This document shows, piece after piece, positions 1-10,689 of a DNA stretch of 39,271 bases. Below the pieces are notes generated by a model. That model made no database searches. It worked only from the letters and a program-made list of their open reading frames with translations, and was not told the origin of the DNA. This stretch comes from Clostridiaceae bacterium. GTDB taxonomy: Bacteria > Bacillota > Clostridia > Lachnospirales > Lachnospiraceae. The translations under genes were made by a program, and so were the position numbers. Positions within the stretch are counted from its first letter, which is position 1; the number at the start of each line of letters is the position of its first letter. The DNA is taken from contig CAJTGF010000050.1 in the NCBI GenBank assembly GCA_910575585.1, positions 1-39,271 on the forward strand, in the 5' to 3' direction.

Positions 1-401
1 TACTGAATGACATAAACCTGGAGGAGCTGGCCAGGGCAGAGGTGGAAGTTATAGCGGAATTTTATGGCCTGAAAAAGTCGAAGAAATCCGGCTGGGTCCA
101 TGAGAACGGCGGAGAGAGATTTTATCTGGGGGATTCCGGACAGTATGTGGCTAATAACTGGTATAAGGACGGTGACAAATGGTACTGGTTTGATGGCAAC
201 GGCCATATGGTAGCGGACGTGTGGTACCAGTATAAGGGCTCTTGGTATTACTTAAGTCAAGATGGCTCTATGGCTAAGGGACTGCAGGCCGTGGATGGGA
301 AGTGGTATTATCTGGATCAGGATGGACGGATGGCTACTGATCCGGTGTTGTTAGTGCCTGATAAGGACGGGGCATTGCAGTGGCCGGGGATGGTAGAATA
401 G
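1..401 (+). CDS. C-terminal part of a cell-wall-binding (choline-binding-repeat) protein, probably a lysin/amidase
   Basis: The reading frame is open from the window edge (first full codon at base 3), so the gene starts upstream and only about 132 residues are visible. The first 20 or so residues (ending EFYGLKK) could be the end of a catalytic domain such as an amidase. They are followed by four to five aromatic-glycine repeats of the CW_binding/choline-binding type (GWVHENGGERFYL, WYKDGDKWYWFD, WYQYKGSWYYLSQDG, VDGKWYYLDQDGRMAT). Such repeats anchor secreted lysins and surface proteins to the cell wall. It is followed by a terminator. The internal GTG at 42 is only where the open frame regains a start codon. 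Together with the tRNA-Thr scar at 842 it may be the last cargo gene of a prophage or island, which is inference. Confidence 0.8.
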   Translation, partial: LNDINLEELARAEVEVIAEFYGLKKSKKSGWVHENGGERFYLGDSGQYVANNWYKDGDKWYWFDGNGHMVADVWYQYKGSWYYLSQDGSMAKGLQAVDGKWYYLDQDGRMATDPVLLVPDKDGALQWPGMVE

Positions 402-430
402 AAAGATGGACGGGATGCGGAGGATGTAAA

Positions 431-465
431 AAGGGCGGTAGGTGTTATCCTGCCGCCCTTTTTCA
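431..465 (+). terminator. Rho-independent terminator after the cell-wall-binding gene
   Basis: A GGGCGG-type stem pairs with CCGCCC around a 12-nt loop and is followed by TTTTTC. It lies 30 bp after the stop codon of the preceding plus-strand gene. The minus-strand gene at 473-760 converges on it, so it may serve both. Confidence 0.8.
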
Positions 466-472
466 TTTCTAT

Positions 473-760
473 TTATAATTGAATCAGATCCAGCCCGTCC
501 AAAATCAGAAGACAGTCCGCCATCCCTACCAGGTAAGCCAGGCTTACTTCACATTCCTCAATATCATCTAAGGCGTTCAGGAGACCATCTATGGCCGTCC
601 TATCCTCCGGACGAAGTTCTATCTCTTCATACTGCTGTTCAAATTCCACAACCCTGTCCATAGCTTGCTCATATTCGGGATCGAATTTTTTGATATCTAC
701 CAGAGAATTTTCCCATCGGTTCCATGACAATTTTTTTAATGTTTTAAGCAGTTCATTCAT
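473..760 (-). CDS. Small acidic hypothetical protein (95 aa)
   Basis: I do not recognise the family. The ATG at 760 is preceded by a strong GGAGGGG ribosome site about 9 bp upstream, which supports translation. The product is soluble and rich in Glu/Asp and Leu, with two likely amphipathic helices (residues 1-15 and 27-50) and a hydrophobic C-terminus (YLVGMADCLLILDGLDLIQL). It has no signal peptide. It converges on the cell-wall-binding gene and lies inside the stretch that ends at the tRNA-Thr 3' fragment, so it may be cargo of an integrated element. No function is proposed. Confidence 0.6.
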   Translation of the reverse strand: MNELLKTLKKLSWNRWENSLVDIKKFDPEYEQAMDRVVEFEQQYEEIELRPEDRTAIDGLLNALDDIEECEVSLAYLVGMADCLLILDGLDLIQL

Positions 761-783
761 TAATATATTTCCCCTCCAAAGTA

Positions 784-807
784 AAGTATCACACGAAGTA
801 TCACACG
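784..807. repeat. Tandem 12-bp direct repeat next to the tRNA-Thr fragment
   Basis: AAGTATCACACG occurs twice head to tail (784-795 and 796-807), between the small gene and the tRNA 3' fragment at 842. Short direct repeats beside an attachment site are common as recombinase arm sites. That role is inference here. Confidence 0.6.
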
Positions 808-841
808 ATTCTCCAAAGGTCTGGTTTTATCGGCTATATTC

Positions 842-866
842 ACGGGTCCGAGTCCCGTCATCAGCT
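842..866 (+). other. Orphan 3' end of a tRNA-Thr (T-arm plus acceptor strand); probable attachment-site scar
   Basis: The bases form a T-stem (ACGGG/CCCGT) around a TCCGAGT loop, then CATCAGC and a discriminator T, the usual 3' end of a tRNA-Thr whose 5' strand starts GCTGATG. No D-arm or anticodon arm precedes it, so it is not a gene. Such 3' tRNA fragments are the usual product of tyrosine-integrase insertion into a tRNA gene. The lysin-like gene to the left fits a prophage or island end. The intact partner tRNA would lie outside the window. Confidence 0.6.
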
Positions 867-877
867 CTTTAAAAATG

Positions 878-914
878 GTAGGAATCTGGGAGAATCCAGG
901 TTCCTACTTTTTTG
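878..914 (+). terminator. Rho-independent terminator following the tRNA-Thr fragment
   Basis: GTAGGAA-TCTGG pairs with CCAGG-TTCCTAC and is followed by seven T residues. It sits 11 bp after the tRNA 3' fragment, where the terminator of the original tRNA transcription unit would be. Confidence 0.8.
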
Positions 915-1150
915 TGTCAAATTAATATGCTTAACAAGACGGCTGTTTCTTATTTTTCAGATTCAGAATCCTTAGCTTAATGCGTCCAGGCGCCCTTTCA
1001 TTTTCCACTTTCCTTAAGAAAAAAAATATGGTATGATAGCCTAATATTGGGAATAGTACCATTATAGCAGCAAAAAACAGGAGGGAAGCGGCTGCGGCGG
1101 CAAAGCTCTCACGGCTGCTGTGGGGAGAAATTATGGATGGAGGAATATTT

Positions 1151-2827
1151 ATGGAAGAGAACAAAGATGCTTTGGAAGTTTCCAGAAACTTTATAGAGCA
1201 GGAGATTGACAAGGATTTGGCGGAGGGAGTCTATGACCATGTGCAGACCCGTTTTCCGCCGGAGCCCAACGGCTATCTCCACATCGGACATGCCAAGTCC
1301 ATTTTGCTGAACTACGGTCTGGCTCAAAAGTACGGCGGTAAGTTTAATATGCGGTTTGACGACACCAACCCCACTAAGGAGAAGGAGGAGTTTGTCCAGT
1401 CCATCATTGAGGATGTGAAATGGCTGGGGGCTGATTTTGAGGACAGGCTGTTTTTTGCGTCCAATTATTTTCAGCAGATGTACGAATGCGCCATCCTGCT
1501 GATCAAGAAGGGGAAAGCCTTTGTCTGCGATCTGAGCGCCGAGCAGATACGGGAGTACCGGGGCGACTTTAAGACTCCGGGAAAAGAGAGTCCTTACCGG
1601 GACCGCAGCGTTGAGGAGAACCTTAAGCTTTTTCAGGAGATGAAAGATGGCAAGTTCAAGGACGGGGAAAAGGTGCTGCGCGCCAAGATCGATATGGCTT
1701 CCGGCAACATCAATATGCGGGACCCGGTGATCTACAGAGTGGCCCGCATGAGCCATCACAATACGGGGGATCAGTGGTGCATTTATCCCATGTATGATTT
1801 TGCCCACCCCATCGAGGATGCCATTGAGCATATTACCCACTCCATCTGCACCCTGGAGTTTGAGGATCACAGGCCCCTTTACGACTGGGTAGTGCGGGAG
1901 TGCGAGTTTGAGAATCCCCCCAGGCAGATCGAGTTTGCCAAGCTTTACCTGACCAATGTGGTGACGGGAAAGCGGTATATCAAAAAGCTGGTGGAGGACG
2001 GCATCGTGGACGGCTGGGACGATCCGCGCCTTGTGTCCATCGCCGCCTTGCGCAGGAGAGGATACACGCCGGAATCCATCAAAAAGTTTGTGGATCTGGT
2101 GGGCGTGGCCAAGGGCAACAGCTCTGTGGATTACGCCATGCTGGAGTACTGCGTCAGAGAAGACTTAAAGCTGAAAAAACCCAGGATGATGGCTGTCCTT
2201 GATCCGGTGAAGCTGGTCATTGACAATTATCCCGAAGGGCAGACGGAGATGGTGTCCATCCCCAATAATCTGGAAAATGAGGCCCTGGGGGAGCGGCAGG
2301 TGCCATTTGGGAGAGAGCTTTACATTGAGCGGGAGGACTTTATGGAGAACCCGCCGAAGAAGTATTTCCGGCTTTACCCCGGCAATGAGGTGCGGCTTAT
2401 GGGAGCTTACTTTGTGACCTGTACCGGATGTGAGAAGGACAGCGACGGCAACGTCACGGTGGTGCATGTGACCTATGACCCGGAGACAAGGAGCGGTTCG
2501 GGCTTTACGGGCAGAAAGGTAAAAGGAACCATTCATTGGGTGGCAAAGGATACGGCCAGGAAAGCGGAGTGCCGTCTGTATGAGAATATCGTGGATGAGG
2601 AGAAGGGGAAGTTAAACGAGGACGGAACCCTTAACTTAAATCCCAACTCCCTTACGGTTTTGAAGGACTGCTATGTGGAGCCGCAGCTGGCGGAGGCTAA
2701 GGCGTATGACAGCTTCCAGTTTATGCGCAGCGGGTATTTCTGCGTGGACGCCAAGGACAGCAGACCGGAGCATCTGGTATTTAACAGGATCGTGTCCCTG
2801 AAAAGTTCCTTTAAGCTGAATTCATAA
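1151..2827 (+). CDS. glnS: Glutaminyl-tRNA synthetase
   Basis: Class I aminoacyl-tRNA synthetase charging tRNA-Gln with glutamine in the cytoplasm. The 558-aa product has the signature [14 protein letters not shown] (HIGH at residues 44-47), the Rossmann catalytic domain with the family motif MRFDDTNP (residues 67-74), and the [16 protein letters not shown] block followed by the two beta-barrel anticodon-binding domains. I chose ATG 1151 because GGAGG lies 9 bp upstream; an in-frame ATG at 1133 is possible but its site is weaker. The second ATP-binding signature, usually VMSKR in GlnRS, reads VTGKR at residues 271-275. The gene ends 6 bp before the MocR-type gene, so the two may be co-transcribed. 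Confidence 0.96.
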   Translation: MEENKDALEVSRNFIEQEIDKDLAEGVYDHVQTRFPPEPNGYLHIGHAKSILLNYGLAQKYGGKFNMRFDDTNPTKEKEEFVQSIIEDVKWLGADFEDRLFFASNYFQQMYECAILLIKKGKAFVCDLSAEQIREYRGDFKTPGKESPYRDRSVEENLKLFQEMKDGKFKDGEKVLRAKIDMASGNINMRDPVIYRVARMSHHNTGDQWCIYPMYDFAHPIEDAIEHITHSICTLEFEDHRPLYDWVVRECEFENPPRQIEFAKLYLTNVVTGKRYIKKLVEDGIVDGWDDPRLVSIAALRRRGYTPESIKKFVDLVGVAKGNSSVDYAMLEYCVREDLKLKKPRMMAVLDPVKLVIDNYPEGQTEMVSIPNNLENEALGERQVPFGRELYIEREDFMENPPKKYFRLYPGNEVRLMGAYFVTCTGCEKDSDGNVTVVHVTYDPETRSGSGFTGRKVKGTIHWVAKDTARKAECRLYENIVDEEKGKLNEDGTLNLNPNSLTVLKDCYVEPQLAEAKAYDSFQFMRSGYFCVDAKDSRPEHLVFNRIVSLKSSFKLNS

Positions 2828-2833
2828 CCGCTG

Positions 2834-4240
2834 ATGGAGCTGATGATCCCTCTCAAAGCCGGCAGTCACAAGGCTTTGTATGAGCAGATTTATGAATATT
2901 TGAAAAAAGAGATCCGGGGCGGCAGTATTAAGGAGGGGACCCGTCTTCCCTCCACGCGGGTCCTGGCAGAGAATTTAAAGGTAAGCCGCTCCACCACCCA
3001 GATGGCTTATGACCAGCTGGTGGCAGAAGGGTATGTAAAGGCCATGCCCCATCGTGGGTATTTTGTGCTTCGGATGGAAGAGATCGTGGAGGTGGAGGCG
3101 AGATCGCCGGGAGGGTTTATCCGGGATCAGGAGCCGGACAGCTGTGGGACGGTTATTGACTTTTCGCCAAGAGGCATTGATCTTACCCATTTTCCCTACA
3201 ACATATGGAGAAAGGTCACAAAAAATACGCTGGTGGAGGACAATAAGGAGATGTTCCTCACCGGACCGCCTCAGGGAGAACCGGCCTTGCGGGAGGCCAT
3301 AAGAGGATATCTCCACTCTGCCCGGGGCGTTAACTGCGGCGCCGACCAGATCATCATCGGAGCGGGAAATGAGTATCTTCTGATGCTTTTATGCCAGATC
3401 CTGGGACCGGGGCGGACCATTGCCATGGAAAACCCAACTTACCGGCAGGCGTGCCGGGTATTTGAGAGTCTGGGGTACTGCATCGCTCCGGTGGATATGG
3501 ACGGTTCCGGGATGGACATAGAAGCCCTGAAAGCCGGTGAGGCAGATATTGCTTACGTCATGCCTTCCCACCAGTATCCCACAGGCGTTGTGATGCCCAT
3601 TGCCAGAAGGCAGGAGCTTTTAAAGTGGGCAGGAGGAAAAAAAGGCCGTTTTCTCATTGAAGACGACTATGACAGTGAATTTCGCTACAGGGGAAAGCCG
3701 ATCCCAGCCCTCCAGGGCCTTGACAAGGCGGGCAAAGTCATTTATATGGGGACCTTTTCCCAGTCCATCGCCCCGGCTATCCGCATCGGTTATATTGTGC
3801 TTCCCCAGCCCCTTTTGGAGATTTACCAGCAGCGGCTGGGGTTCTACGCATCCACGGTATCCAGGATTGACCAGAAGATCCTGTACCAGTTTTTGACCGA
3901 GGGGTATTATGAGCGGCATTTAAACCGCATGAGAGCCATTTACAGGGGAAAACATGATACGCTTTTGGGACAGCTGAAAAAGCTTGACAAAGACTTTGAA
4001 ATCACCGGGGAGAACGCCGGACTCCATATCCTTCTGACCAGTAAAAAGGGCAGGCAGGAGGATTGGCTCATAGGAAAGGCAAAAGACAAGGGGGTAACGG
4101 TTTACGGGCTGTCCTCCTATTTTATCCGCCCCCGTAGCAGCGGCTTTTCCTCCACCGTAATGCTGGGATATGCCAGAGTGAGCGAGGAGCAGATCGCGAG
4201 AGGGGTACAGCTTCTGTGGGAAGCCTGGAGGGAAAAATAG
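2834..4240 (+). CDS. MocR/PdxR-type transcription regulator (GntR wHTH plus aminotransferase-like domain) lacking the PLP lysine
   Basis: The N-terminal 75 or so residues are a GntR-type winged helix (LYEQIYEYLKKEIRGG, TRLPSTRVLAENLKVSRST). Residues 100-468 are a fold-type I aminotransferase-like domain, the architecture of MocR regulators such as PdxR and GabR. Family landmarks are present: NPTYRQACRVFESLG, EDDYDSEFRYRGKP (PLP-nitrogen Asp) and the GTFS...RIGY block. In family members that block reads GTFSK, and the Lys binds PLP. Here codon 3761-3763 is CAG, giving GTFSQSIAPAIRIGY with Gln at residue 310. The regulator therefore probably cannot form the internal aldimine. The ribosome site is weak and the gene starts 6 bp after glnS, which suggests coupling. 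Targets are unknown. Confidence 0.92.
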   Translation: MELMIPLKAGSHKALYEQIYEYLKKEIRGGSIKEGTRLPSTRVLAENLKVSRSTTQMAYDQLVAEGYVKAMPHRGYFVLRMEEIVEVEARSPGGFIRDQEPDSCGTVIDFSPRGIDLTHFPYNIWRKVTKNTLVEDNKEMFLTGPPQGEPALREAIRGYLHSARGVNCGADQIIIGAGNEYLLMLLCQILGPGRTIAMENPTYRQACRVFESLGYCIAPVDMDGSGMDIEALKAGEADIAYVMPSHQYPTGVVMPIARRQELLKWAGGKKGRFLIEDDYDSEFRYRGKPIPALQGLDKAGKVIYMGTFSQSIAPAIRIGYIVLPQPLLEIYQQRLGFYASTVSRIDQKILYQFLTEGYYERHLNRMRAIYRGKHDTLLGQLKKLDKDFEITGENAGLHILLTSKKGRQEDWLIGKAKDKGVTVYGLSSYFIRPRSSGFSSTVMLGYARVSEEQIARGVQLLWEAWREK

Positions 4241-4266
4241 ACGAAAGATCCGAGGCGGCCGTCAGC

Positions 4267-4304
4267 GCCCGTGAGGATGTCAAAGACCAGACATCCCTGC
4301 GGGC
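4267..4304. terminator. Strong hairpin between two convergent genes (possible bidirectional terminator)
   Basis: GCCCG and GGATGTC pair with GACATCC and CGGGC around an 8-nt loop, giving a long, nearly continuous stem. It lies between the convergent stops of the MocR gene (4240) and the membrane-anchored protein (4333). Neither side has a good T-run, so termination is only likely, not shown. Confidence 0.45.
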
Positions 4305-4332
4305 TTATCACAACGTCGCCTGGGCGGTATCA

Positions 4333-4710
4333 TCAAACAGAGGTATCTTCCTCAATGGTGGTGGAGGCTGTAGGTTTTTGTAATCCCTCCGGTTCTTTGG
4401 GAGTGTGTTCTTTAGCCGTTTGGGCCGCGTCATCCCCATCCTGGGAGGATGTTTCTTCTCCGGCCTGGGCTGCCTCTTTTGCGGAACTCTCATCTTTCTT
4501 CTCACCTAACGGCACATAGTTGCGCTTGGCCGTCTCTCCCTCGTGAGGAAGGGCGCCGTCAAAGTTCTCATCGTCCCCCTCAAAATCGTGAAAATCCTCG
4601 TCCAGCTCCGCATGGAAGGAACGATACTTTAAAAAATAGGAAACGCCGGCGGCGATCGCGGTGGAAATGGCTGTCAGAGCAAGGAATTTGCCCAAATTTT
4701 TCTTTGCCAT
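4333..4710 (-). CDS. Small membrane-anchored acidic protein (125 aa)
   Basis: The N-terminus (MAKKNLGKFLALTAISTAIA) runs into one transmembrane helix at about residues 8-27, with basic residues before it. The rest (residues 33-125) is strongly acidic and low in complexity, rich in Glu, Asp, Ala and Thr, and probably disordered. There is no lipobox. The layout resembles YtxH-like single-span proteins, but I cannot assign a family. The start is supported by AAAGGAG about 9 bp before the ATG. It converges with the MocR gene and diverges from groES. Confidence 0.75.
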   Translation of the reverse strand: MAKKNLGKFLALTAISTAIAAGVSYFLKYRSFHAELDEDFHDFEGDDENFDGALPHEGETAKRNYVPLGEKKDESSAKEAAQAGEETSSQDGDDAAQTAKEHTPKEPEGLQKPTASTTIEEDTSV

Positions 4711-4842
4711 GGTGGGATGCTCCTTTCTGATTCTCTTTCATCATAATAAATCTATTGTAATACCATTGTTCCAAAAAAGAAAGGTATATATTAAAAAAAT
4801 TTTTATAAAATAGAAAATGAGTTTGGAAAAATTTGAAAAAAA

Positions 4843-4869
4843 TTAGCACTCAACCCTTGACAGTGCTAA
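4843..4869. promoter_or_regulatory. CIRCE operator (HrcA binding site) of groES-groEL
   Basis: TTAGCACTC, a 9-bp spacer, then CAGTGCTAA. The CIRCE consensus is TTAGCACTC-N9-GAGTGCTAA, so only the first base of the right arm differs. It overlaps the -35 box of the groES promoter, as expected for HrcA repression of chaperonin genes. hrcA itself is not in the window. Confidence 0.95.
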
Positions 4870-4885
4870 CAAAGGGTGTTATAAC
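4857..4885 (+). promoter_or_regulatory. Sigma-A promoter of groES-groEL
   Basis: TTGACA (4857-4862), a 17-bp spacer, then TATAAC (4880-4885). The -35 box lies within the CIRCE operator. The groES ribosome site AAGGAGG follows about 30 bp downstream. Confidence 0.9.
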
Positions 4886-4929
4886 ATTGGTGTGAACAAA
4901 AGGAAATTATTCTTAAGGAGGAATTATAT

Positions 4930-5214
4930 ATGAAATTAGCGCCGTTATTTGACAGAGTTGTTTTAAAACAGCTGGTTGCAGAAGAGACTACAAAGTCCGG
5001 TATCGTGCTTCCGGGCCAGGCTAAGGAGAAACCGCAGCAGGCAGAGGTTGTTGCCGTAGGCCCAGGCGGTGTGGTAGAGGGCAAGGAAGTGACCATGCAG
5101 GTAAAGGTAGGCGACAAGGTGATCTTCTCCAAGTATTCTGGCACGGAAGTGGAAGTGGAAGACGAGAAGTACGTTATCGTAAAGCAGAATGACATTCTGG
5201 CTGTCATTGAATAG
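4930..5214 (+). CDS. groES: Co-chaperonin GroES (Hsp10)
   Basis: The 94-aa product is full length for the family. Heptameric GroES caps the GroEL folding chamber in the cytoplasm. Visible signatures are the N-terminal LAPLFDRVVLK, the mobile loop region around ETTKSGIVLPGQAKEKP (residues 19-35), the roof segment VAVGPGG, and the C-terminal EVEVEDEKYVIVKQNDILAV. The start follows AAGGAGGAATTATAT. It is the first gene of the CIRCE-controlled operon, 133 bp ahead of groEL. Confidence 0.98.
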   Translation: MKLAPLFDRVVLKQLVAEETTKSGIVLPGQAKEKPQQAEVVAVGPGGVVEGKEVTMQVKVGDKVIFSKYSGTEVEVEDEKYVIVKQNDILAVIE

Positions 5215-5317
5215 GCGGTAAGCAGAAGCGGGCATCCGGCGTCAGGCAAGAGGGCTTAGGAGCCGGGTGTGTACGTGTCCGGAGCAGATCCGGGCGGTCA
5301 CAGGTAAACTGGAATAA

Positions 5318-6970
<1,653 letters not shown>

Positions 6971-6990
6971 GCCAACGCGTAGCGAAGTAG

Positions 6991-7052
6991 GGAAGGTGGA
7001 CTGTGGGAGAGTGCCATGCTTGCATGAGCATTGTCCCACGGCCCGCCTTTCC
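6991..7052 (+). other. Imperfect stem-loop in the groEL 3' region
   Basis: GGAAGGTGG and GTGGGA pair with TCCCAC and CCGCCTTTCC, and the loop holds a CATGC/GCATG mini-stem. No T-run follows, so this is not a standard terminator. It may stabilise the mRNA end or slow read-through into the next gene. Confidence 0.4.
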
Positions 7053-7134
7053 TGTTTGGCGCGGCAGGCAATGCCCCAAGATAAAAGGCGACACCAACAA
7101 GCCGCCGTCTTTAAAAGAAAGGACTACACGCACC

Positions 7135-7632
7135 ATGAATGATTCCTACACAGAATGGCTGGTAAAGCGGAAAGCCCCGGCCAGCAGCATGATCATCAAA
7201 GCAGCTCTCGCAGCCCTCTGCGCTGTCAGTGTTTTTCTGGCTCTGACCACCATGTTCGGCATCATCATCATGACGGTGGCAGGCGCAGCCACCTATTTTA
7301 TGTTCCAGAATCTGAACCTGGAATTTGAATACCTGATCGTCAACGACCAGATCACCATTGACAAGATCATGGGCAAGGCCAGAAGAAAGAAAGCGTGGGA
7401 GGGAACCTTAGGCGAGGTGCAGATCGTGGCCCCCATAGATTCCTATCTGTTAAAGGACTATGAAAAGCCAGGTCTTAAGACCCTGGACTTTGCCTCCCAT
7501 GAGCCTGGCGCCAGAGTGTACGGCATGATCCATCAGGGCGATGGGGGACAGGTGACAAAGATCGTCTTTGAACCTAATGATAAGATCCTGCAGCATATCA
7601 GGCAGCGGGCTCCCAGAAAGGTGGTTTTGTAA
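7135..7632 (+). CDS. Two-TM membrane protein, probable DUF6106 family (165 aa)
   Basis: I chose ATG 7135 (MNDSYTEWLVKRKAP). The open frame extends to 7003, but that extra N-terminus is Cys/Pro-rich and overlaps a stem-loop, and a GAAAGGA site lies about 11 bp before 7135. The protein has a short N-terminal helix, two closely spaced hydrophobic segments (residues 21-39 and 41-58), then a soluble beta-rich domain of about 100 residues. The layout and the MNDSYTEWLVKRK opening match what I remember of the Clostridia DUF6106 family; function is unknown. It has its own strong terminator and probably shares read-through with groEL. Confidence 0.75.
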   Translation: MNDSYTEWLVKRKAPASSMIIKAALAALCAVSVFLALTTMFGIIIMTVAGAATYFMFQNLNLEFEYLIVNDQITIDKIMGKARRKKAWEGTLGEVQIVAPIDSYLLKDYEKPGLKTLDFASHEPGARVYGMIHQGDGGQVTKIVFEPNDKILQHIRQRAPRKVVL

Positions 7633-7638
7633 ATAGAG

Positions 7639-7672
7639 ACGCGGTCCAAAGCGCGGTGGGCCGCGTTTTTTT
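7639..7672 (+). terminator. Rho-independent terminator after the DUF6106-like gene
   Basis: ACGCGGTCC pairs with GGGCCGCGT around a 10-nt loop and runs into seven T residues. It starts 7 bp after the stop codon and separates the gene from guaB. Confidence 0.9.
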
Positions 7673-7722
7673 GCGGGTATCGGCAGACCGAATGGGGAGA
7701 ATTTGGCCCTGGAAAAATGTAT

Positions 7723-7751
7723 TTGACAACCTGTCTTAAATTTGATATATT
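7723..7751 (+). promoter_or_regulatory. Sigma-A promoter of guaB
   Basis: TTGACA (7723-7728), a 17-bp spacer, then TATATT (7746-7751). guaB starts 47 bp downstream. I see no purine riboswitch or PurR-type box in this short leader. Confidence 0.85.
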
Positions 7752-7764
7752 AGGTTACTAATAA

Positions 7765-9252
<1,488 letters not shown>

Positions 9253-9270
9253 ATAATGGTTGCGTATTTG

Positions 9271-9298
9271 GGGTGGCGGTTGCAGCGCCGCCCTTTTT
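9271..9298 (+). terminator. Rho-independent terminator of guaB
   Basis: GGGTGGCG pairs with CGCCGCCC around a GTTGCAG loop and is followed by TTTTT. Confidence 0.88.
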
Positions 9299-9331
9299 AG
9301 TCATCAGTGGGACTTCCGGAGGATATAGCAC

Positions 9332-9862
9332 ATGCCTAAAATAATGAAATTTATTACAGCTTTTTGTTTTATAACGGCGATTTTTACGACTATATTATAT
9401 CGTTCTTTTAACAGTGAACGATATAAAACACTGGCTATTACTTTTGGCACAAGTACTTACCATTTGGGAATGCGATTGCTTGTTGGAGTGCTTTACAATA
9501 TTGGAATGAAGAGGGCAAATTATAAAAAGAAATGGTATCAGATCCATTCATGGGAAAGCAGGCTGTATCAGTTTATAAAAGTGAAAAAGTGGAAAGCAAA
9601 GATGCCCACTTATGATCCAGATACGTTTTCAATCGAAAAACATACATGGGATGAAATTGCGCAAGCAATGTGTCAAGCTGAATTGATTCATGAAACAAAC
9701 ATTGTACTTAGCTTTGTTCCGCTTATAGCTTCAATACCATTTGGCTCGTTTAATGTGTTTTTCATAACATCTATATGCAGTGCAATATTTGATTTGTTGT
9801 TTGTTATTATACAGAGATACAACAGACCTCGTATAGTAAAACTGATTGTACGACAGAGATAG
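9332..9862 (+). CDS. CrtO-like acyltransferase (glycosyl-diaponeurosporenoate acyltransferase family)
   Basis: The 176-aa product has hydrophobic segments near residues 5-22 and 40-58 and another pair near 118-148. Its end, IIQRYNRPRIVKL, together with FIKVKKWKAKMP and AELIHE, matches staphylococcal CrtO as I remember it (RYNRPR near the C-terminus, a VRKWK segment, AELIHW). CrtO attaches a fatty acid to the sugar of staphyloxanthin. No carotenoid genes are visible, so the substrate here is unknown. ATG 9332 follows GGAGG by about 11 bp. Base composition is clearly more AT-rich than guaB, and it abuts the mobile-element remnant, which suggests transfer. Confidence 0.7.
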   Translation: MPKIMKFITAFCFITAIFTTILYRSFNSERYKTLAITFGTSTYHLGMRLLVGVLYNIGMKRANYKKKWYQIHSWESRLYQFIKVKKWKAKMPTYDPDTFSIEKHTWDEIAQAMCQAELIHETNIVLSFVPLIASIPFGSFNVFFITSICSAIFDLLFVIIQRYNRPRIVKLIVRQR

Positions 9863-9918
9863 GATTTTGGCCAGTGAGCTGGCGGAAAAATTACAGACCA
9901 ATTTTGATAAAATTTCCT

Positions 9919-9947
9919 TTTTCAATCCCAATGAAATCCGATATAAT
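9919..9947 (+). promoter_or_regulatory. Putative promoter of the small-peptide gene, copy 1
   Basis: TATAAT at 9942-9947 is a perfect -10 box. The -35 is weak (TTTTCA at 9919-9924, 17 bp away). The same elements occur in copy 2. A leader of roughly 115 nt would precede the small ORF. Confidence 0.6.
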
Positions 9948-10070
9948 ATGAGAGTCAGAGGCAGACAAGTGAGCACTCCTTATTTGGAGAATGCACACCT
10001 TTGGGACAGGCTTAATAAACTTAGGCTTGTGCCACAGGTGTGTAAACACCAGAGAAAGGAGGATGAGGTT

Positions 10071-10244
10071 GTGATTTTCCTTGAAATCCTTGGCCGTATT
10101 GTGAGTATCTTGGTAGGCATTGCTACATTAGCCGAAAAGTGTAAAGCTTACATACAGCACCAAAAGGGACGGACAGAAAAAGACCCATCAGCAAGCTTGG
10201 CGGCACCTGATGGGTCGAAAGACGATTGCATAAGCAATCGTTAA
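10071..10244 (+). CDS. Small hydrophobic peptide (57 aa), copy 1; candidate type I toxin-like peptide
   Basis: GTG 10071 is preceded by AAAGGAGG with an 8-bp gap. The peptide opens with one transmembrane segment (IFLEILGRIVSILVGIATLA), then a Lys-rich patch and a polar tail. The open frame continues upstream to 9846, but the strong ribosome site and the second copy fix the start here. In the leader, GGTGT (10037-10041) can pair either with ACACC just before the ribosome site (10046-10050) or, as part of AGGTGTG, with CACACCT at 9994-10000. The gene's end holds further hairpins and a terminator. A small membrane peptide behind a refolding leader resembles type I toxins, but no antisense RNA is identified and I recognise no family. 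Confidence 0.65.
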   Translation: MIFLEILGRIVSILVGIATLAEKCKAYIQHQKGRTEKDPSASLAAPDGSKDDCISNR

Positions 10245-10250
10245 TCGTCC

Positions 10251-10279
10251 AGGGTGGCAGCAATACCGCCACCCTTTTT
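10251..10279 (+). terminator. Terminator of small-peptide gene, copy 1
   Basis: AGGGTGGC pairs with GCCACCCT around a 9-nt loop and is followed by TTTTT. It is the counterpart of 12667-12695. Confidence 0.85.
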
Positions 10280-10411
10280 ACAACTTCATCTTAGCACGAT
10301 AAAAAACCAAAGTCAAGGAAAAGTTAAACCGCATTTTCAACGTTCTCTAACATAGTTCCCAACTGCTCAACATAAGGAAGTAACCGATTAAGATACTGCT
10401 CTGAGGCCACT

Positions 10412-10555
10412 CAGAGGAGAGCTGTCCCGTCCGGGTTCAGATATGCCAGACATTCCGATGAGCCCAAAGCGGAAAACACTCGGGGTGAGGCCCTCCTGTT
10501 TTCCTGGTCTCATCTCCATGGCATAGATTCACCCTGCCGGGACAGCTCTCCTCTG
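10412..10555 (+). repeat. Long palindromic repeat, copy A (covarying stems, conserved internal loops)
   Basis: A perfect 18-bp outer stem (10412-10429 with 10538-10555) encloses a conserved strand starting GTCCGGGTTCAGATATGCCA, an inner stem (GGAAAACA/TGTTTTCC, 10471-10478 with 10497-10504), and a conserved return strand containing CTCATCTCCATGGCATAG. Copies B and C keep these internal strands, while the outer stem has a different but still self-complementary sequence. About 100 bp after the stem (10556-10660) also match the flank of copy B. No coding potential is seen. It could be a MITE/REP-like element or a structured RNA. Confidence 0.85.
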
Positions 10556-10689
10556 CCTGGCAAAACCAGAATTCGCTGGCTAAGGTTTGCTCACTTAAGG
10601 TGGTTTCGGCAGGGGACGCTGCTTCGACTTTGCAGCGAAAAAACAGCTTCTTTTTACGGCCACAGGTATATTGTTGAGTAAGGTTAAGG

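Larger units (their letters stand above)
9899..10401 (+). repeat. 503-bp direct repeat, copy 1 (partner at 12315-12817)
   Basis: The two copies align without gaps at a constant offset of 2416 bp and differ at only scattered positions. Copy 1 stops exactly where the palindromic insert begins; copy 2 runs on through an intact integrase. Confidence 0.95.

Noticed and set aside
1000-1150. T-box leader upstream of glnS
   Set aside because: No T-box consensus and no terminator/antiterminator pair was found. A TATGAT-like -10 at 1032-1037 lacks a clear -35.
9846-10070. N-terminal extension of small-peptide copy 1
   Set aside because: The frame is open by chance through the promoter and structured leader. 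The strong ribosome site fixes the start at 10071, and copy 2 uses ATG at the same place.
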